Assembly: GCA_903839695.1 (NCBI GenBank)
Contig: CAIMDI010000016.1
Coordinates: forward strand, 1-34,829
From: Candidatus Tayloriibacteriota bacterium
GTDB lineage: Bacteria > Patescibacteriota > Minisyncoccia > Phycocordibacterales > PALSA-1337
Length of the DNA: 34,829 nucleotides
Direction: 5' to 3'
The first letter of the stretch is position 1; every line of letters starts with the position of its first letter. The position numbers and the translations under genes were made by a program. Below the pieces are notes generated by a model that saw only the letters and a program-made list of their open reading frames with translations, was not told the origin of the DNA and made no database searches. This document shows, one piece after another, positions 16,562 through 26,062 of the stretch.

Positions 16562-18349
16562 TTATGGTGATAAAATAATTTCTTTTTCTTGCCATGAACT
16601 TTCTATATTTGCATCTGCACTAGAAGTGGTATATCCATCCTTTATTACTTGTATATTATAATTTCCTTCAGAAAGTCCCGAGAATATTACTTGACCTGGT
16701 GGTGTACATGAAGTCGTAGCAGTAAAAGAAATATCTGAAACATTTGGTGATGTAGAAGTAGATGTTGATTCTAAAAATACTTTATACCTGGCATATCTAT
16801 CACCATTATGAATGGTGGAAATTGTTGAATTTGAAGTTGTGTAATATGTTGCAGACGTTCCATCTGGTCCCTTGAAATCCCAAGTTGTTGGAGGTGAAGA
16901 TGAACTAGCAAATTGGAATTTTATGCTTGTATTTGCCAATTGACTTGCTGGTAACCAAGAAAAACTATAGAAATTACTTGCCATTCCAGTATCCATAGTT
17001 GATGACTCAAGCCAACCGCTTAGATTGTATGAATCAAAAACTTTTTTTAATTTTATATCTCCCACTGATATGGAGGTATCGATATTCCCATCATCATTTG
17101 CATATTTTGTTAAATCAGTTGAAGACGCTTGACCACCACCACCAGACCAATCTGTTTGTGTAATAAAACCTCTACCTGTGACTTTTGTTACATCATAACC
17201 TGAAGAATTTGTAACATTAACACTTGCATCTGTTATGGGAAGTTTTGTAGCACTATCTTTTACAGTTATGAGTAAACTCTTTGAATTTTTAGGAGCTACT
17301 ATAATGGAAACATTCTGATTGCTATTTGGACTTAATGCAAATGGGTTTAATGGATTTAATCCGACAATATCATAGTTAGAATCTAAACCTTTTACAGTGT
17401 ATGAATCCCATTCCATATTTGGAATTGCTAAACTACCCTTACTATCTGTAATATGGTTTTTTAAATATTTTGGTATATCTTTACCTATTTTTTTTGAACC
17501 TGTAAGAGAAAAATCCATACTTGGAACAGCTGTGCAAGATGCAGTAACACTTGAAAATGATAATGTGCTCAATTTATCAATAAAAAAACTTATTGGAGTT
17601 AATTGTTGCAAAATAACTGTAGCGTCAGGGTTTGTGGGTGAAGCATTGTCTATTTCTGGTGTATAAGTTCTATCAGTTGAATATCCTGATTTAGTAACTG
17701 TAATCTTATAAGCATTTGTTCCTGGTGGCGCATCTACAATTTGCAAAAAACCATCAATATCAGTTACATCGTCAATAACTATATTTGGATTTACTTGAGA
17801 ATTTACGACATGAACAGAAGCATCTTGAACTGGTGCACCGTTTGAATCAAATACTTTAATAAGCAATGCCCCATTTGTTGAAGCTGTCTCTAGGTTTTTT
17901 GGTGAAACAATAGTAGATAAGATTATTGGAGTAAAATTTTTACATGTCGCACATTGAATCTCAACTTCAACTGTTTTACTATCTGCAGGAGAAAGATCTG
18001 GTTTGGTCGTACTGCCCATGGCTCCATCAAATGGCAAATCTATATTTCTGATTGTGGTAATTACAGTAAAAACAATTCCACTTCGTGTTAAGTCTTGTGT
18101 GTGTGTCAATTTTCCATTTGGAATACCTCCTGCCAAACCAACATCCGAATAGGAAAGATTTCTTATGATTTCAAATTGCTCATTTGCAAGATTTAAAGCA
18201 ATAATTTTATATTGATTCAAATTTATTATATTAAAAAGACTTACGTATGCTTGAAATGCAGCAATAGAAATGACAAGAAAAACTGCTACTCCAACAAGAG
18301 TTTCAATTAAAGTAAAACCATTTTTCTTAAATATTTTTTTAAAAATCAT
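16562..18349 (-). CDS. Large prepilin-type protein with carboxypeptidase-regulatory/Cna-B-like repeats
   Basis: 595 aa; KKNGFTLIETLVGVAVFLVISIAAF prepilin N-terminus; LLIKVFDSNGAPVQDASVHVVNSQ...DIDGFLQIVDAPPGTNAYKITVTKSGYSTDRTY and similar segments. Confidence 0.75.
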   Translation of the reverse strand: MIFKKIFKKNGFTLIETLVGVAVFLVISIAAFQAYVSLFNIINLNQYKIIALNLANEQFEIIRNLSYSDVGLAGGIPNGKLTHTQDLTRSGIVFTVITTIRNIDLPFDGAMGSTTKPDLSPADSKTVEVEIQCATCKNFTPIILSTIVSPKNLETASTNGALLIKVFDSNGAPVQDASVHVVNSQVNPNIVIDDVTDIDGFLQIVDAPPGTNAYKITVTKSGYSTDRTYTPEIDNASPTNPDATVILQQLTPISFFIDKLSTLSFSSVTASCTAVPSMDFSLTGSKKIGKDIPKYLKNHITDSKGSLAIPNMEWDSYTVKGLDSNYDIVGLNPLNPFALSPNSNQNVSIIVAPKNSKSLLITVKDSATKLPITDASVNVTNSSGYDVTKVTGRGFITQTDWSGGGGQASSTDLTKYANDDGNIDTSISVGDIKLKKVFDSYNLSGWLESSTMDTGMASNFYSFSWLPASQLANTSIKFQFASSSSPPTTWDFKGPDGTSATYYTTSNSTISTIHNGDRYARYKVFLESTSTSTSPNVSDISFTATTSCTPPGQVIFSGLSEGNYNIQVIKDGYTTSSADANIESSWQEKEIILSP

Positions 18350-19576
18350 TTATATAACATTTACCAGAGAATACATAGGTGAAATCATTGATATAGCAAA
18401 GAATCCTACCGCAGCACCGATAATAACCATTAGGAAAGGCTCAATAATAGTAGACATGTCTTTTGTTCTTTGCTCGACATCATCCTCATAAAAAACTGCA
18501 ACGCCCATAAGCATTTCACCAATTTTACCAGTTTCTTCTCCAACACTCATCATTTCCCCTAGAAAAATGGGGTATAGCTTTGTATTTTCAATAAATATTT
18601 TTGAAATAGGTTCTCCTTTTGTGATCGTTCCTTCTGCTTTCTCCAATACCGCTTTGTAATACATATTTTGAACAACATCTTTTGTAATACGAACAGATTC
18701 AACCATATCTACTCCTGAAGTTAAAAGCGAGGAAAGTGTTCTAGCGGTTCTGGCTGAATTGACCTCTTTTACTATTTCTCCAATAACAGGAATTTTAAGT
18801 ATTGCATAATGAATAATCTTTTTTCCACCATTACTTTTTGACCATAAAATATATACAACTACCAATAAAACAAAAACAAGAAATACCAATATTCCATGCT
18901 CGATAACCATAGAACTTGACCACAAAACAAATTTTGTAGAAGCTGGCAAGCTTAAATTCATTTCAGTGAAAGTTTTCATCAAAGTCGGAACAATGAAAGT
19001 AAGCATTAAAATAGCGATTATTATCATAGCCCCAAGTATGATACTTGGATACATCATGGCACCCTTAACTCTACGCTGAAGTGAATATGATTTATCCATT
19101 TGCAAAGCAACAATTTTTAATGATTCTGCCAAAGTACCACTTTGCTCCCCTGCTGCCACCATAGAAATAAATATTGGTGAAAATACTTTCTTAAAATTAC
19201 CCATTGCTTCACTCAATGTCTTTCCTTCATTTATACTTGTTTCAAGAGCAATTAGAATTTTTTTTAATTCTTTATTTTTTGTTTGTCTCTCCATAACAGT
19301 CAATGCGCGAGACATGGATAGTCCAGCTGTTATCATAGATCCCAGGCTTCTTGCAAAGGTAATTTTTTCATGTGTCTTTATAGAATGTAATGAAGGAAGT
19401 GAAAAAGATAAATCCTTAAACCGAGAAAACTTCTTTTCTTTTACATTTATTATCTCTCCAACATCCTCTCCTGACTGTTTCCACATTTTGTACAATTCAT
19501 AACGATCGGCAGCGTCTTGTTCGCCCTTTACTATTTCTCCATTATTTTTTCTTGTTTTATAAATAAAATGAGACAT
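18350..19576 (-). CDS. pilC: Type II secretion system F / PilC family inner-membrane protein
   Basis: 408 aa; two GspF-type domains (FARSLGSMITAGLSMSRALTVMERQTKNKELKKIL; TARTLSSLLTSGVDMVESVRITKDVVQN). Confidence 0.93.
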   Translation of the reverse strand: MSHFIYKTRKNNGEIVKGEQDAADRYELYKMWKQSGEDVGEIINVKEKKFSRFKDLSFSLPSLHSIKTHEKITFARSLGSMITAGLSMSRALTVMERQTKNKELKKILIALETSINEGKTLSEAMGNFKKVFSPIFISMVAAGEQSGTLAESLKIVALQMDKSYSLQRRVKGAMMYPSIILGAMIIIAILMLTFIVPTLMKTFTEMNLSLPASTKFVLWSSSMVIEHGILVFLVFVLLVVVYILWSKSNGGKKIIHYAILKIPVIGEIVKEVNSARTARTLSSLLTSGVDMVESVRITKDVVQNMYYKAVLEKAEGTITKGEPISKIFIENTKLYPIFLGEMMSVGEETGKIGEMLMGVAVFYEDDVEQRTKDMSTIIEPFLMVIIGAAVGFFAISMISPMYSLVNVI

Positions 19577-19578
19577 TT

Positions 19579-21327
19579 TTATTCTGAAATTACACGCAAT
19601 ACTTCTTCGATTGTGGTATTACCCTGCACCGCATTGAAAATACCGTCTTCAATCATTGTAAGCATTCCCTCTTTCTTTGCTTGAGCTTCAATTTCTGTTG
19701 ATGTAGCGCCCTTCATTATAAGATTCTTAATTCCTTGGCTGACTTTTAATACTTCATGAATTCCAACTCTGCTTTTGTATCCATCATCATCTTTTGAAAC
19801 TACCGGCTTCCAAAAATATATTTTGTCCCAATTATCTGTAGACTTAACTATTTTTTCAACCTTTAATGCCTCCAAAACTCTATTTAAATCAACAGTTTTT
19901 CCCAATGAAGCCAATTCATCCTTTGAAAGTAAATATTTTTCTTTGTGTTCAGACAATTTTCTTACTAGTCTTTGTGCAACAATAACCTCAATAGTAGATA
20001 CAAGTAAGAATGGCTCTATTTTCATATCAAGCAAACGAGGTATAGCTCCAGCAGCACTATTTGTGTGAAGTGTTGATAATACAAGGTGACCTGTTAATGC
20101 CGCATTAACAGCCAAAGATGCAGTTTCATTATCTCGAATCTCACCCACCATAATAATATCTGGATCCTGACGAACAAGAGTTCTGAGTCCAGATGCAAAA
20201 GTAAAACCAATATCTGGCTTAACTTGGGTCTGATTTATTCTTTTCATTTGATATTCCACTGGATCTTCAATAGTAGAAATATTTACATCTGGCTGATTTA
20301 GAATATCTAAAATTGTGTATAGTGTAGTGGTTTTTCCAGATCCTGTAGGTCCTGTTGTAAGGATCATACCTGTAGCCAATGTAGTAGCATGATGTATTCT
20401 TTCTAATCCTTCTCCATGAAATCCTAAATATTCTAGAGTAAAACCAGAAACACTTTCACGCAAAAGACGCATAACAGTTTTTTCTCCATAATATGTTGGC
20501 AATAATGAAACACGGAAAGAAACCTTTTCTCCATTCATGTCAATTTTAAATCGTCCGTCTTGAGGTAATCTCTTTTCGTCCAATTTAAGATTTGAAAGTA
20601 CTTTTATACGTGCAGTAATAGAAGCTTCTGCATTTCTAGGCAAAACCATGGCATCATGAAGCATTCCATCAATTCTGTATCTAACGAGCAATTGATCCTC
20701 CATAGGTTCTATATGAATATCTGAAGCATTTTGGATAATCGCATGTTTCAATAACGTATCTACTATACGAATAACTGGCAAATCCTCTGCGATTTTCTTT
20801 AAATCCTCTTCGGTAGCTCCATCACCATTACCCTCGTCTATTGTCTTTAATGTATCTGATTCTTTTTGAATAATATCTCCAAATTCTGCCTTAAGACTTT
20901 TTTGATATTGGATAATAGCATTCTTCATAGAATCCGCATCAGTAAGTCTAGGAAGAATTTTTAAATTTACTTTCTTTTTTACAAAATCGATAGCGGACAA
21001 ATCGTCAACATCTAGCATGGCTATTTCTAGCTTTTCACTATCACTTTTAAAGGCAATTATATTGTGATTACGAGCCACCGGTTCTGGAATAAGGGAAAGC
21101 GTCTCAAACGGGATTTTTCTATTTTTCAAATCAACGAATGGTATTCCCAATACATAGGCCTGCATTCTTCTCAAATTATCCTGAGTTATTTTTCCCTGTT
21201 TAACCAATAAATCTCCCAACCTAACGCCAGTTTTGACAGCTTCACTTTCAGCTAAATCAAGATCAGCCTTCGAAACCAAACTCGAATCAAGAATAAATTT
21301 ATTTAATTGTAAATCTTCAACATGCAT
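19579..21327 (-). CDS. pilB: Type IV pilus assembly ATPase PilB / GspE
   Basis: 582 aa; ASDIHIEP, TGPTGSGKTTTLYTIL, STIEDPVEYQ, RQDPDIIMVGEIRDNETA, TGHLVLSTLHTNSA. Confidence 0.96.
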   Translation of the reverse strand: MHVEDLQLNKFILDSSLVSKADLDLAESEAVKTGVRLGDLLVKQGKITQDNLRRMQAYVLGIPFVDLKNRKIPFETLSLIPEPVARNHNIIAFKSDSEKLEIAMLDVDDLSAIDFVKKKVNLKILPRLTDADSMKNAIIQYQKSLKAEFGDIIQKESDTLKTIDEGNGDGATEEDLKKIAEDLPVIRIVDTLLKHAIIQNASDIHIEPMEDQLLVRYRIDGMLHDAMVLPRNAEASITARIKVLSNLKLDEKRLPQDGRFKIDMNGEKVSFRVSLLPTYYGEKTVMRLLRESVSGFTLEYLGFHGEGLERIHHATTLATGMILTTGPTGSGKTTTLYTILDILNQPDVNISTIEDPVEYQMKRINQTQVKPDIGFTFASGLRTLVRQDPDIIMVGEIRDNETASLAVNAALTGHLVLSTLHTNSAAGAIPRLLDMKIEPFLLVSTIEVIVAQRLVRKLSEHKEKYLLSKDELASLGKTVDLNRVLEALKVEKIVKSTDNWDKIYFWKPVVSKDDDGYKSRVGIHEVLKVSQGIKNLIMKGATSTEIEAQAKKEGMLTMIEDGIFNAVQGNTTIEEVLRVISE

Positions 21328-21410
21328 GAGTTATATATGTATGCATATTATAACAGAAAAAAGAGTTAGAGTTTGGGGATAAAAACAATTTTATTCAAAA
21401 CTAAATTAAA

Positions 21411-22688
21411 TTATAGAGCGTATGTCCAAGAATATGTTACAAAACCAACTATTGTTCCATTTACACTTACACTATATGTCGCAGAACCTGTACCTCCGTA
21501 TTGTGCTGGTGGTACTGGTACGCAACCAGAAAATACAAGATTACCAAATCCTCCTTTAGATACAGTTGTATTGCTTGGTAATGTAAATGATGCTGGTGCA
21601 GTTTCTAGAGATATGGGATTAAATGCCGTTCTGGTAAATGTGGCTACACTACTGTATGGATTATTTATATTAAAGGTTGAATAGAATGTTGTTGTCTTAC
21701 CACTTACACATGATCCAGTTGCCTGAGCGCTTTTATCAACAAAGTAATATGAAAAATCTGTAAACTTTCTAAGAGCCATAATAACTCCATTGCCTAATTT
21801 TATGAGAGCTTTGGTGGCATCAGGGTCTGTTGGGCTGACTAAAGCTACCTTGTAGGCAATACCATTTTTATAAATGCGCAAATTAGATGATTCGGCTGTT
21901 ACATTAGCAGGATTAATAATAGCAATATTTTGTATTGCACTTGGGTCTTTTACATGAAAACCTATGTCTATATAACTAGAAGATGGTTGACTGATAACTG
22001 TAAGAGTAAAACTAGTGGTTTTAGATGATGATGGTCTATATGTATCACAAGATATATTTGCATTTCCCGTTATAGCTGAAATTACAGAATATCCAGTGGA
22101 ATTACATAAAGAATTTGCTGGATTAAAGGAAGATGCGTTACTTGGAAGATACCAACTTGCACTACCAATAGTAGCACTTAATTGATTTCCTATACTGTCC
22201 AAACAAGTAATTGGGTGATTATAATTCCAAGAATCTGCTGGTGCTTCCTCGGTACATGATGCTGTAATTAAAGGAGGCTGGGCACTTAAGGTTATGGTAT
22301 AAGTTCCGGCAGGAGTTGATGGTGATGTAATAATGTTTATATTGCCATTTGCTGACACCGGAGCAGAAGGAACTAATACATCTATACCCAATGAAGCCGG
22401 ACTCATATTAATTCCTGATGCATCAATTAATGATGTAATATTTAAAATTGGGTGCAAATTAGGTCGACTTACGGTATTAAAACTAGCGGTAACTGTATTT
22501 GTAACTGAATTTCCAGCCATTACAGTTTTATTTCCCCCATTTGTAAGAGTATAATCAAAAGATGAAGATAGCACGATCGCGTTGGCGACTTTACTGAAAA
22601 ATACAGATAAAATAAAGATAGGAATTAAAAGTAAAATAATTTGTATTCTTATTTTCTTTAACATTTTATTTATGGTGTAACTATCCAC
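21411..22688 (-). CDS. Hypothetical secreted protein, pilus-cluster associated
   Basis: 425 aa; N-terminal hydrophobic signal (IQIILLLIPIFILSVFFSKVANA), Ser/Thr-rich beta-type sequence. Confidence 0.55.
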   Translation of the reverse strand: MDSYTINKMLKKIRIQIILLLIPIFILSVFFSKVANAIVLSSSFDYTLTNGGNKTVMAGNSVTNTVTASFNTVSRPNLHPILNITSLIDASGINMSPASLGIDVLVPSAPVSANGNINIITSPSTPAGTYTITLSAQPPLITASCTEEAPADSWNYNHPITCLDSIGNQLSATIGSASWYLPSNASSFNPANSLCNSTGYSVISAITGNANISCDTYRPSSSKTTSFTLTVISQPSSSYIDIGFHVKDPSAIQNIAIINPANVTAESSNLRIYKNGIAYKVALVSPTDPDATKALIKLGNGVIMALRKFTDFSYYFVDKSAQATGSCVSGKTTTFYSTFNINNPYSSVATFTRTAFNPISLETAPASFTLPSNTTVSKGGFGNLVFSGCVPVPPAQYGGTGSATYSVSVNGTIVGFVTYSWTYAL

Positions 22689-23089
22689 ATCTGTCCTGTT
22701 ACCGCAGATCTACCTGCATCTCCTGGGCATAATCCTGTAGCGCATCTTTGTATTATCAAACCTCCTGCTGTATCTACAATACCAGCTGAAACTATTCCTC
22801 CACTTCCTACACCCAATCCATTTAACCATGTTGAACCATTTGGTACTGATAGTGCATAGCTTGTTGTCGAATAACTAATACTCAAATATCCAGCCTTTGT
22901 TTGTGCTGATGTGCCGACATTTAGTGGTGCGCTACATGCTGGGTTATAGCCTGGGGCAGTAGGATCTGTTACACAGGTTGGAGCTGTACTATTGGGTGCA
23001 GTCCAATCAGCTGAAACATAACTAACACCCCAGACTAAAACCATCGCTAACATTATTGATTTTATATTTTGTGTTATTTGTCTTTTCAT
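22670..23089 (-). CDS. Hypothetical secreted protein
   Basis: 139 aa; signal peptide (IKSIMLAMVLVWGVSYVSA) then PTAPGYNPACSAPLNVGTSAQTKAGYL. Confidence 0.55.
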   Translation of the reverse strand: MKRQITQNIKSIMLAMVLVWGVSYVSADWTAPNSTAPTCVTDPTAPGYNPACSAPLNVGTSAQTKAGYLSISYSTTSYALSVPNGSTWLNGLGVGSGGIVSAGIVDTAGGLIIQRCATGLCPGDAGRSAVTGQMWIVTP

Positions 23090-23090
23090 A

Positions 23091-23456
23091 TTATTTTTTA
23101 TTTAATAAATTTGCTATTTTTTCTCTTTCTTCTGCCGTCATTGGTTTGCTACTTTTTGCTTGTTTACTTAATTTCTCTGCAATACTATTTTGCTCTGTGA
23201 TTGTTGGTGGAGCCTTTATTTTACTATTTTCATTTAATTCTTTGGCTACTCTTGCCATTTCTTCACTTTGTTTATCTACCACCTGTACTATTACCCTTTC
23301 ATCAGTATTAGCTTTATTTGTAACGTTTATTTGATAAAAGATAATATAACTAGCAACCATAACCATCAATAGAACAGAAAGTAATATATAAAGTGTTCTA
23401 TGTGGATGATTTGGCATTACCTTTGCAAACAAATCTTGATTATTTTTATTATCCAT
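23091..23456 (-). CDS. Hypothetical single-pass membrane protein
   Basis: 121 aa; one TM (TLYILLSVLLMVMVASYIIFYQI) and a charged C-terminal region. Confidence 0.5.
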   Translation of the reverse strand: MDNKNNQDLFAKVMPNHPHRTLYILLSVLLMVMVASYIIFYQINVTNKANTDERVIVQVVDKQSEEMARVAKELNENSKIKAPPTITEQNSIAEKLSKQAKSSKPMTAEEREKIANLLNKK

Positions 23457-23482
23457 TATATTAATTTAATTTAAAAAATAAT

Positions 23483-24709
23483 TTATCTATTGCCGGCATC
23501 TGGATCTGTAACCTTTATAGATATAGATTTTGTACTACTTGCTGCCCCACATTTTATAGATAATATGTAGTCTCCTGCCTTATTGTTTTTCAATGTTGCA
23601 AGGCTTGATACAGGAAAAATAATGTCATTCCATCCAGCGACAAGTTGGTCTGCAGAATTTGGTGATACTGAACAACCTGTCCATCCACCAGGTAAACTCC
23701 ATGCGACATTTGTCTTTATGTTTAATCTCACTTGCTTAGTTGTGGTTGTAGATGAATCTAAGTTTACAAACCATAATTTACCAATATCAGCAGATCCGCC
23801 ACCGCCAGGAGCAACAGGAGGAGTAGGGTTTGTTATATTTACAGTTACAGAATCTGTTACGTCTGTACTTCCAGATTTAGTACAGGTCATAAAATATATT
23901 GTAGGATTATTTGCTGCATATGTTAAATTTCCTGAAGATACAGAGCCATTTGCTATATAAGGAGAACCGATTTGAGAAACTGTTCCCGCTACATTCTTTT
24001 TTAATAAACAACTATCAGGACCACCTGTAAGTGTCCATGAAACATTCACAGAGGTATTGTCACTTATAGTTACAGGTCCGTCTGAATTATTTACCCTAAG
24101 ATCTACACTTATAGTAGGAGGTGTAACTACAGCCAGACCAACACATGCTGGGCAAGAAACATTGAAAGATAGCCATCCTACCATATCACCAAACGCATAT
24201 CCGTTTATTAATCCTGTTGTTGTAGAAAGAGTAACGCCACCAGACCCTGTTATACTTGGTGATGAGTGATTTGATCCAGAAAGCTCTATCCATCCATCCC
24301 ATCCATCTGTTCTTTTTGCACTATTACAATCATTGTTTATGGTACCAGCACATGCACGAGCCCAACCAGTTATTGCTCCGGTATTTAGATCTGCTTTTCC
24401 TATACAAGTACCATTTATTGGCGTAGGACAACCAGTCACAGAATTGAAGCTAATCCAACCGATATTTGAAGACCAAGCATAACCACTAAATGTACCTATA
24501 CCCGAAGAAGTAGCTATAGTTACGGGTTGAGAGCTTCCTGTATCAAATTTTACCCAACCGATATTTGAAGACCAAGCATAACCTGTGACATTTGCAGCAT
24601 TAACCTTTGAAGCGTTAATAGAAAATATAGTTAAGAATAAAATGACAATCAAAAATAGTTTTTTATAATACATACTATATATATTACTACTAAAATTAAC
24701 ACTACTCAA
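23483..24709 (-). CDS. Secreted protein with GYAWSSNIGW-type repeats
   Basis: 408 aa; signal-like N-terminus; GYAWSSNIGWVKFD, GYAWSSNIGWISFN, GYAFGDMVGWLSFN, GWDGWIELSG. Confidence 0.7.
   Translation of the reverse strand: MSSVNFSSNIYSMYYKKLFLIVILFLTIFSINASKVNAANVTGYAWSSNIGWVKFDTGSSQPVTIATSSGIGTFSGYAWSSNIGWISFNSVTGCPTPINGTCIGKADLNTGAITGWARACAGTINNDCNSAKRTDGWDGWIELSGSNHSSPSITGSGGVTLSTTTGLINGYAFGDMVGWLSFNVSCPACVGLAVVTPPTISVDLRVNNSDGPVTISDNTSVNVSWTLTGGPDSCLLKKNVAGTVSQIGSPYIANGSVSSGNLTYAANNPTIYFMTCTKSGSTDVTDSVTVNITNPTPPVAPGGGGSADIGKLWFVNLDSSTTTTKQVRLNIKTNVAWSLPGGWTGCSVSPNSADQLVAGWNDIIFPVSSLATLKNNKAGDYILSIKCGAASSTKSISIKVTDPDAGNR
24455..24583. repeat. Two exact copies of a 30-bp sequence in the GYAWSSNIGW protein gene
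   Basis: CCAACCGATATTTGAAGACCAAGCATAACC at 24455-24484 and 24554-24583. Confidence 0.9.
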
Positions 24710-24756
24710 ATATACTTGTGGACAAGTTATTATTATGCTATTATAAATAGGTAATG

Positions 24757-24782
24757 GGTTCGCCGAAAGCGAGCTATTTTTT
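24757..24782 (+). promoter_or_regulatory. Putative leader hairpin/attenuator upstream of nusA
   Basis: GTTCGC-CGAAA-GCGAGC stem-loop (24758-24774) followed by a T-rich tract (TATTTTTTAT), about 20-30 nt before the nusA ATG. Confidence 0.5.
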
Positions 24783-24804
24783 ATAAAATATTAAATAAAT
24801 AAAC

Positions 24805-25947
24805 ATGTTTGACTTAAAAGTAATACATTCCGTTCTCCAACAATTAGAGGACGAGCGAGGAATTCCAAAGGCTAAAATGCTTGAGGCCATAGAACTAGCT
24901 TTGGCTACTGCATACAAAAAGGAATATGGTAAAAAAGGCCAGATTATAAGGGCTGTTTTCGATAATGACAGTGGAAAAGTAGAGTTTTATCAAGTAAAAA
25001 TTGCCGTTGATGAAACAAAGGTAATAATGGAAGATGAGGAGGACGAACAAGATTTAAAAAACATTGCTGAAGAAAATATTCGTGTACGATTCAATCCCGA
25101 ACATCACATACTTTTAAACGATGCTAAAAAAATTAAAAAGGATGCAAAAGTTGATGATGAAGTAATATTTCCCCTTGAAGAAAAAGGTGATTATGGAAGA
25201 ATAGCTGCACAAACGGCAAAACAAGTCATTATTCAAAAAATCCGCGAAGCTGAAAAGGTTTCAGTTCTAAATGAATACGGCCAAAAAGAAGGAGAAATTG
25301 TCACAGGAATAACTCAAAGAGTAGAAAGAGGCTCAATATTCGTAGATATGGGAAGAGCTACTGGTATTATTCCTTATGAAGAACAAATTCCAGGAGAACA
25401 TTATAAACAAGGAGAAAGAGTTCGCGCATATCTTTATGCAGTTGAAGAGTCTCCAAAAGGCATATTATTGAAGCTTTCACGCGCTCATCCAAAGTTTTTA
25501 GCAAAATTATTTGAAATTGAGGCTCCAGAAATAGCTCAAGGAGTAGTAGAAATAAAAGCAATAGCTCGCGAAGCAGGAGCTAGATCAAAAATCGCTGTAT
25601 TTTCAGCTGATGCTCATATTGATCCTATCGGCTCTCTCGTAGGTCAACGTGGAGTAAGAGTTTCAACAGTTATGAGCGAATTACGTGGAGAAAAGATAGA
25701 TATTATTCAATGGAATGAGAATACGGCACAATTTATTGAAGAATCACTTTCTCCAGCAAAAGTTATCAGTATAGAACTTAGAGATACGGAAAAAAGGGCT
25801 ATAGTTCAAGTTTCTGATGATCAACAATCATTGGCTATAGGTAAAGGAGGACAAAATGTCAGACTTGCAGCCAAATTAACAGGATGGAAAATCGATATTC
25901 AATCAGTGCCTATATCAAGTATAGCCGAAGAAAAGGAAACTGAATAA
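24805..25947 (+). CDS. nusA: Transcription termination/antitermination protein NusA
   Basis: 380 aa; LEAIELALATAYKKEYGK, GIIPYEEQIPGEHYKQGERVRAYL, DPIGSLVGQRGVRV, AIGKGGQNVRLAAKLTGWKIDI. Confidence 0.96.
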   Translation: MFDLKVIHSVLQQLEDERGIPKAKMLEAIELALATAYKKEYGKKGQIIRAVFDNDSGKVEFYQVKIAVDETKVIMEDEEDEQDLKNIAEENIRVRFNPEHHILLNDAKKIKKDAKVDDEVIFPLEEKGDYGRIAAQTAKQVIIQKIREAEKVSVLNEYGQKEGEIVTGITQRVERGSIFVDMGRATGIIPYEEQIPGEHYKQGERVRAYLYAVEESPKGILLKLSRAHPKFLAKLFEIEAPEIAQGVVEIKAIAREAGARSKIAVFSADAHIDPIGSLVGQRGVRVSTVMSELRGEKIDIIQWNENTAQFIEESLSPAKVISIELRDTEKRAIVQVSDDQQSLAIGKGGQNVRLAAKLTGWKIDIQSVPISSIAEEKETE

Positions 25948-25969
25948 TAAAGACAATAATAGCAAAAAT

Positions 25970-26005
25970 GTTAAAAAGGCTCTCTACTATTGAGGGCTTT
26001 TTTAA
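25970..26005 (+). terminator. Probable terminator downstream of nusA
   Basis: AAAAAGGCTCTC-loop-GAGGGCTTTTTT imperfect stem with T-run. Confidence 0.6.
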
Positions 26006-26062
26006 TGTATAATAAATTTGTCGGTTAGTATTACTTAAATTAATTTAAAAAATAAAATACAA

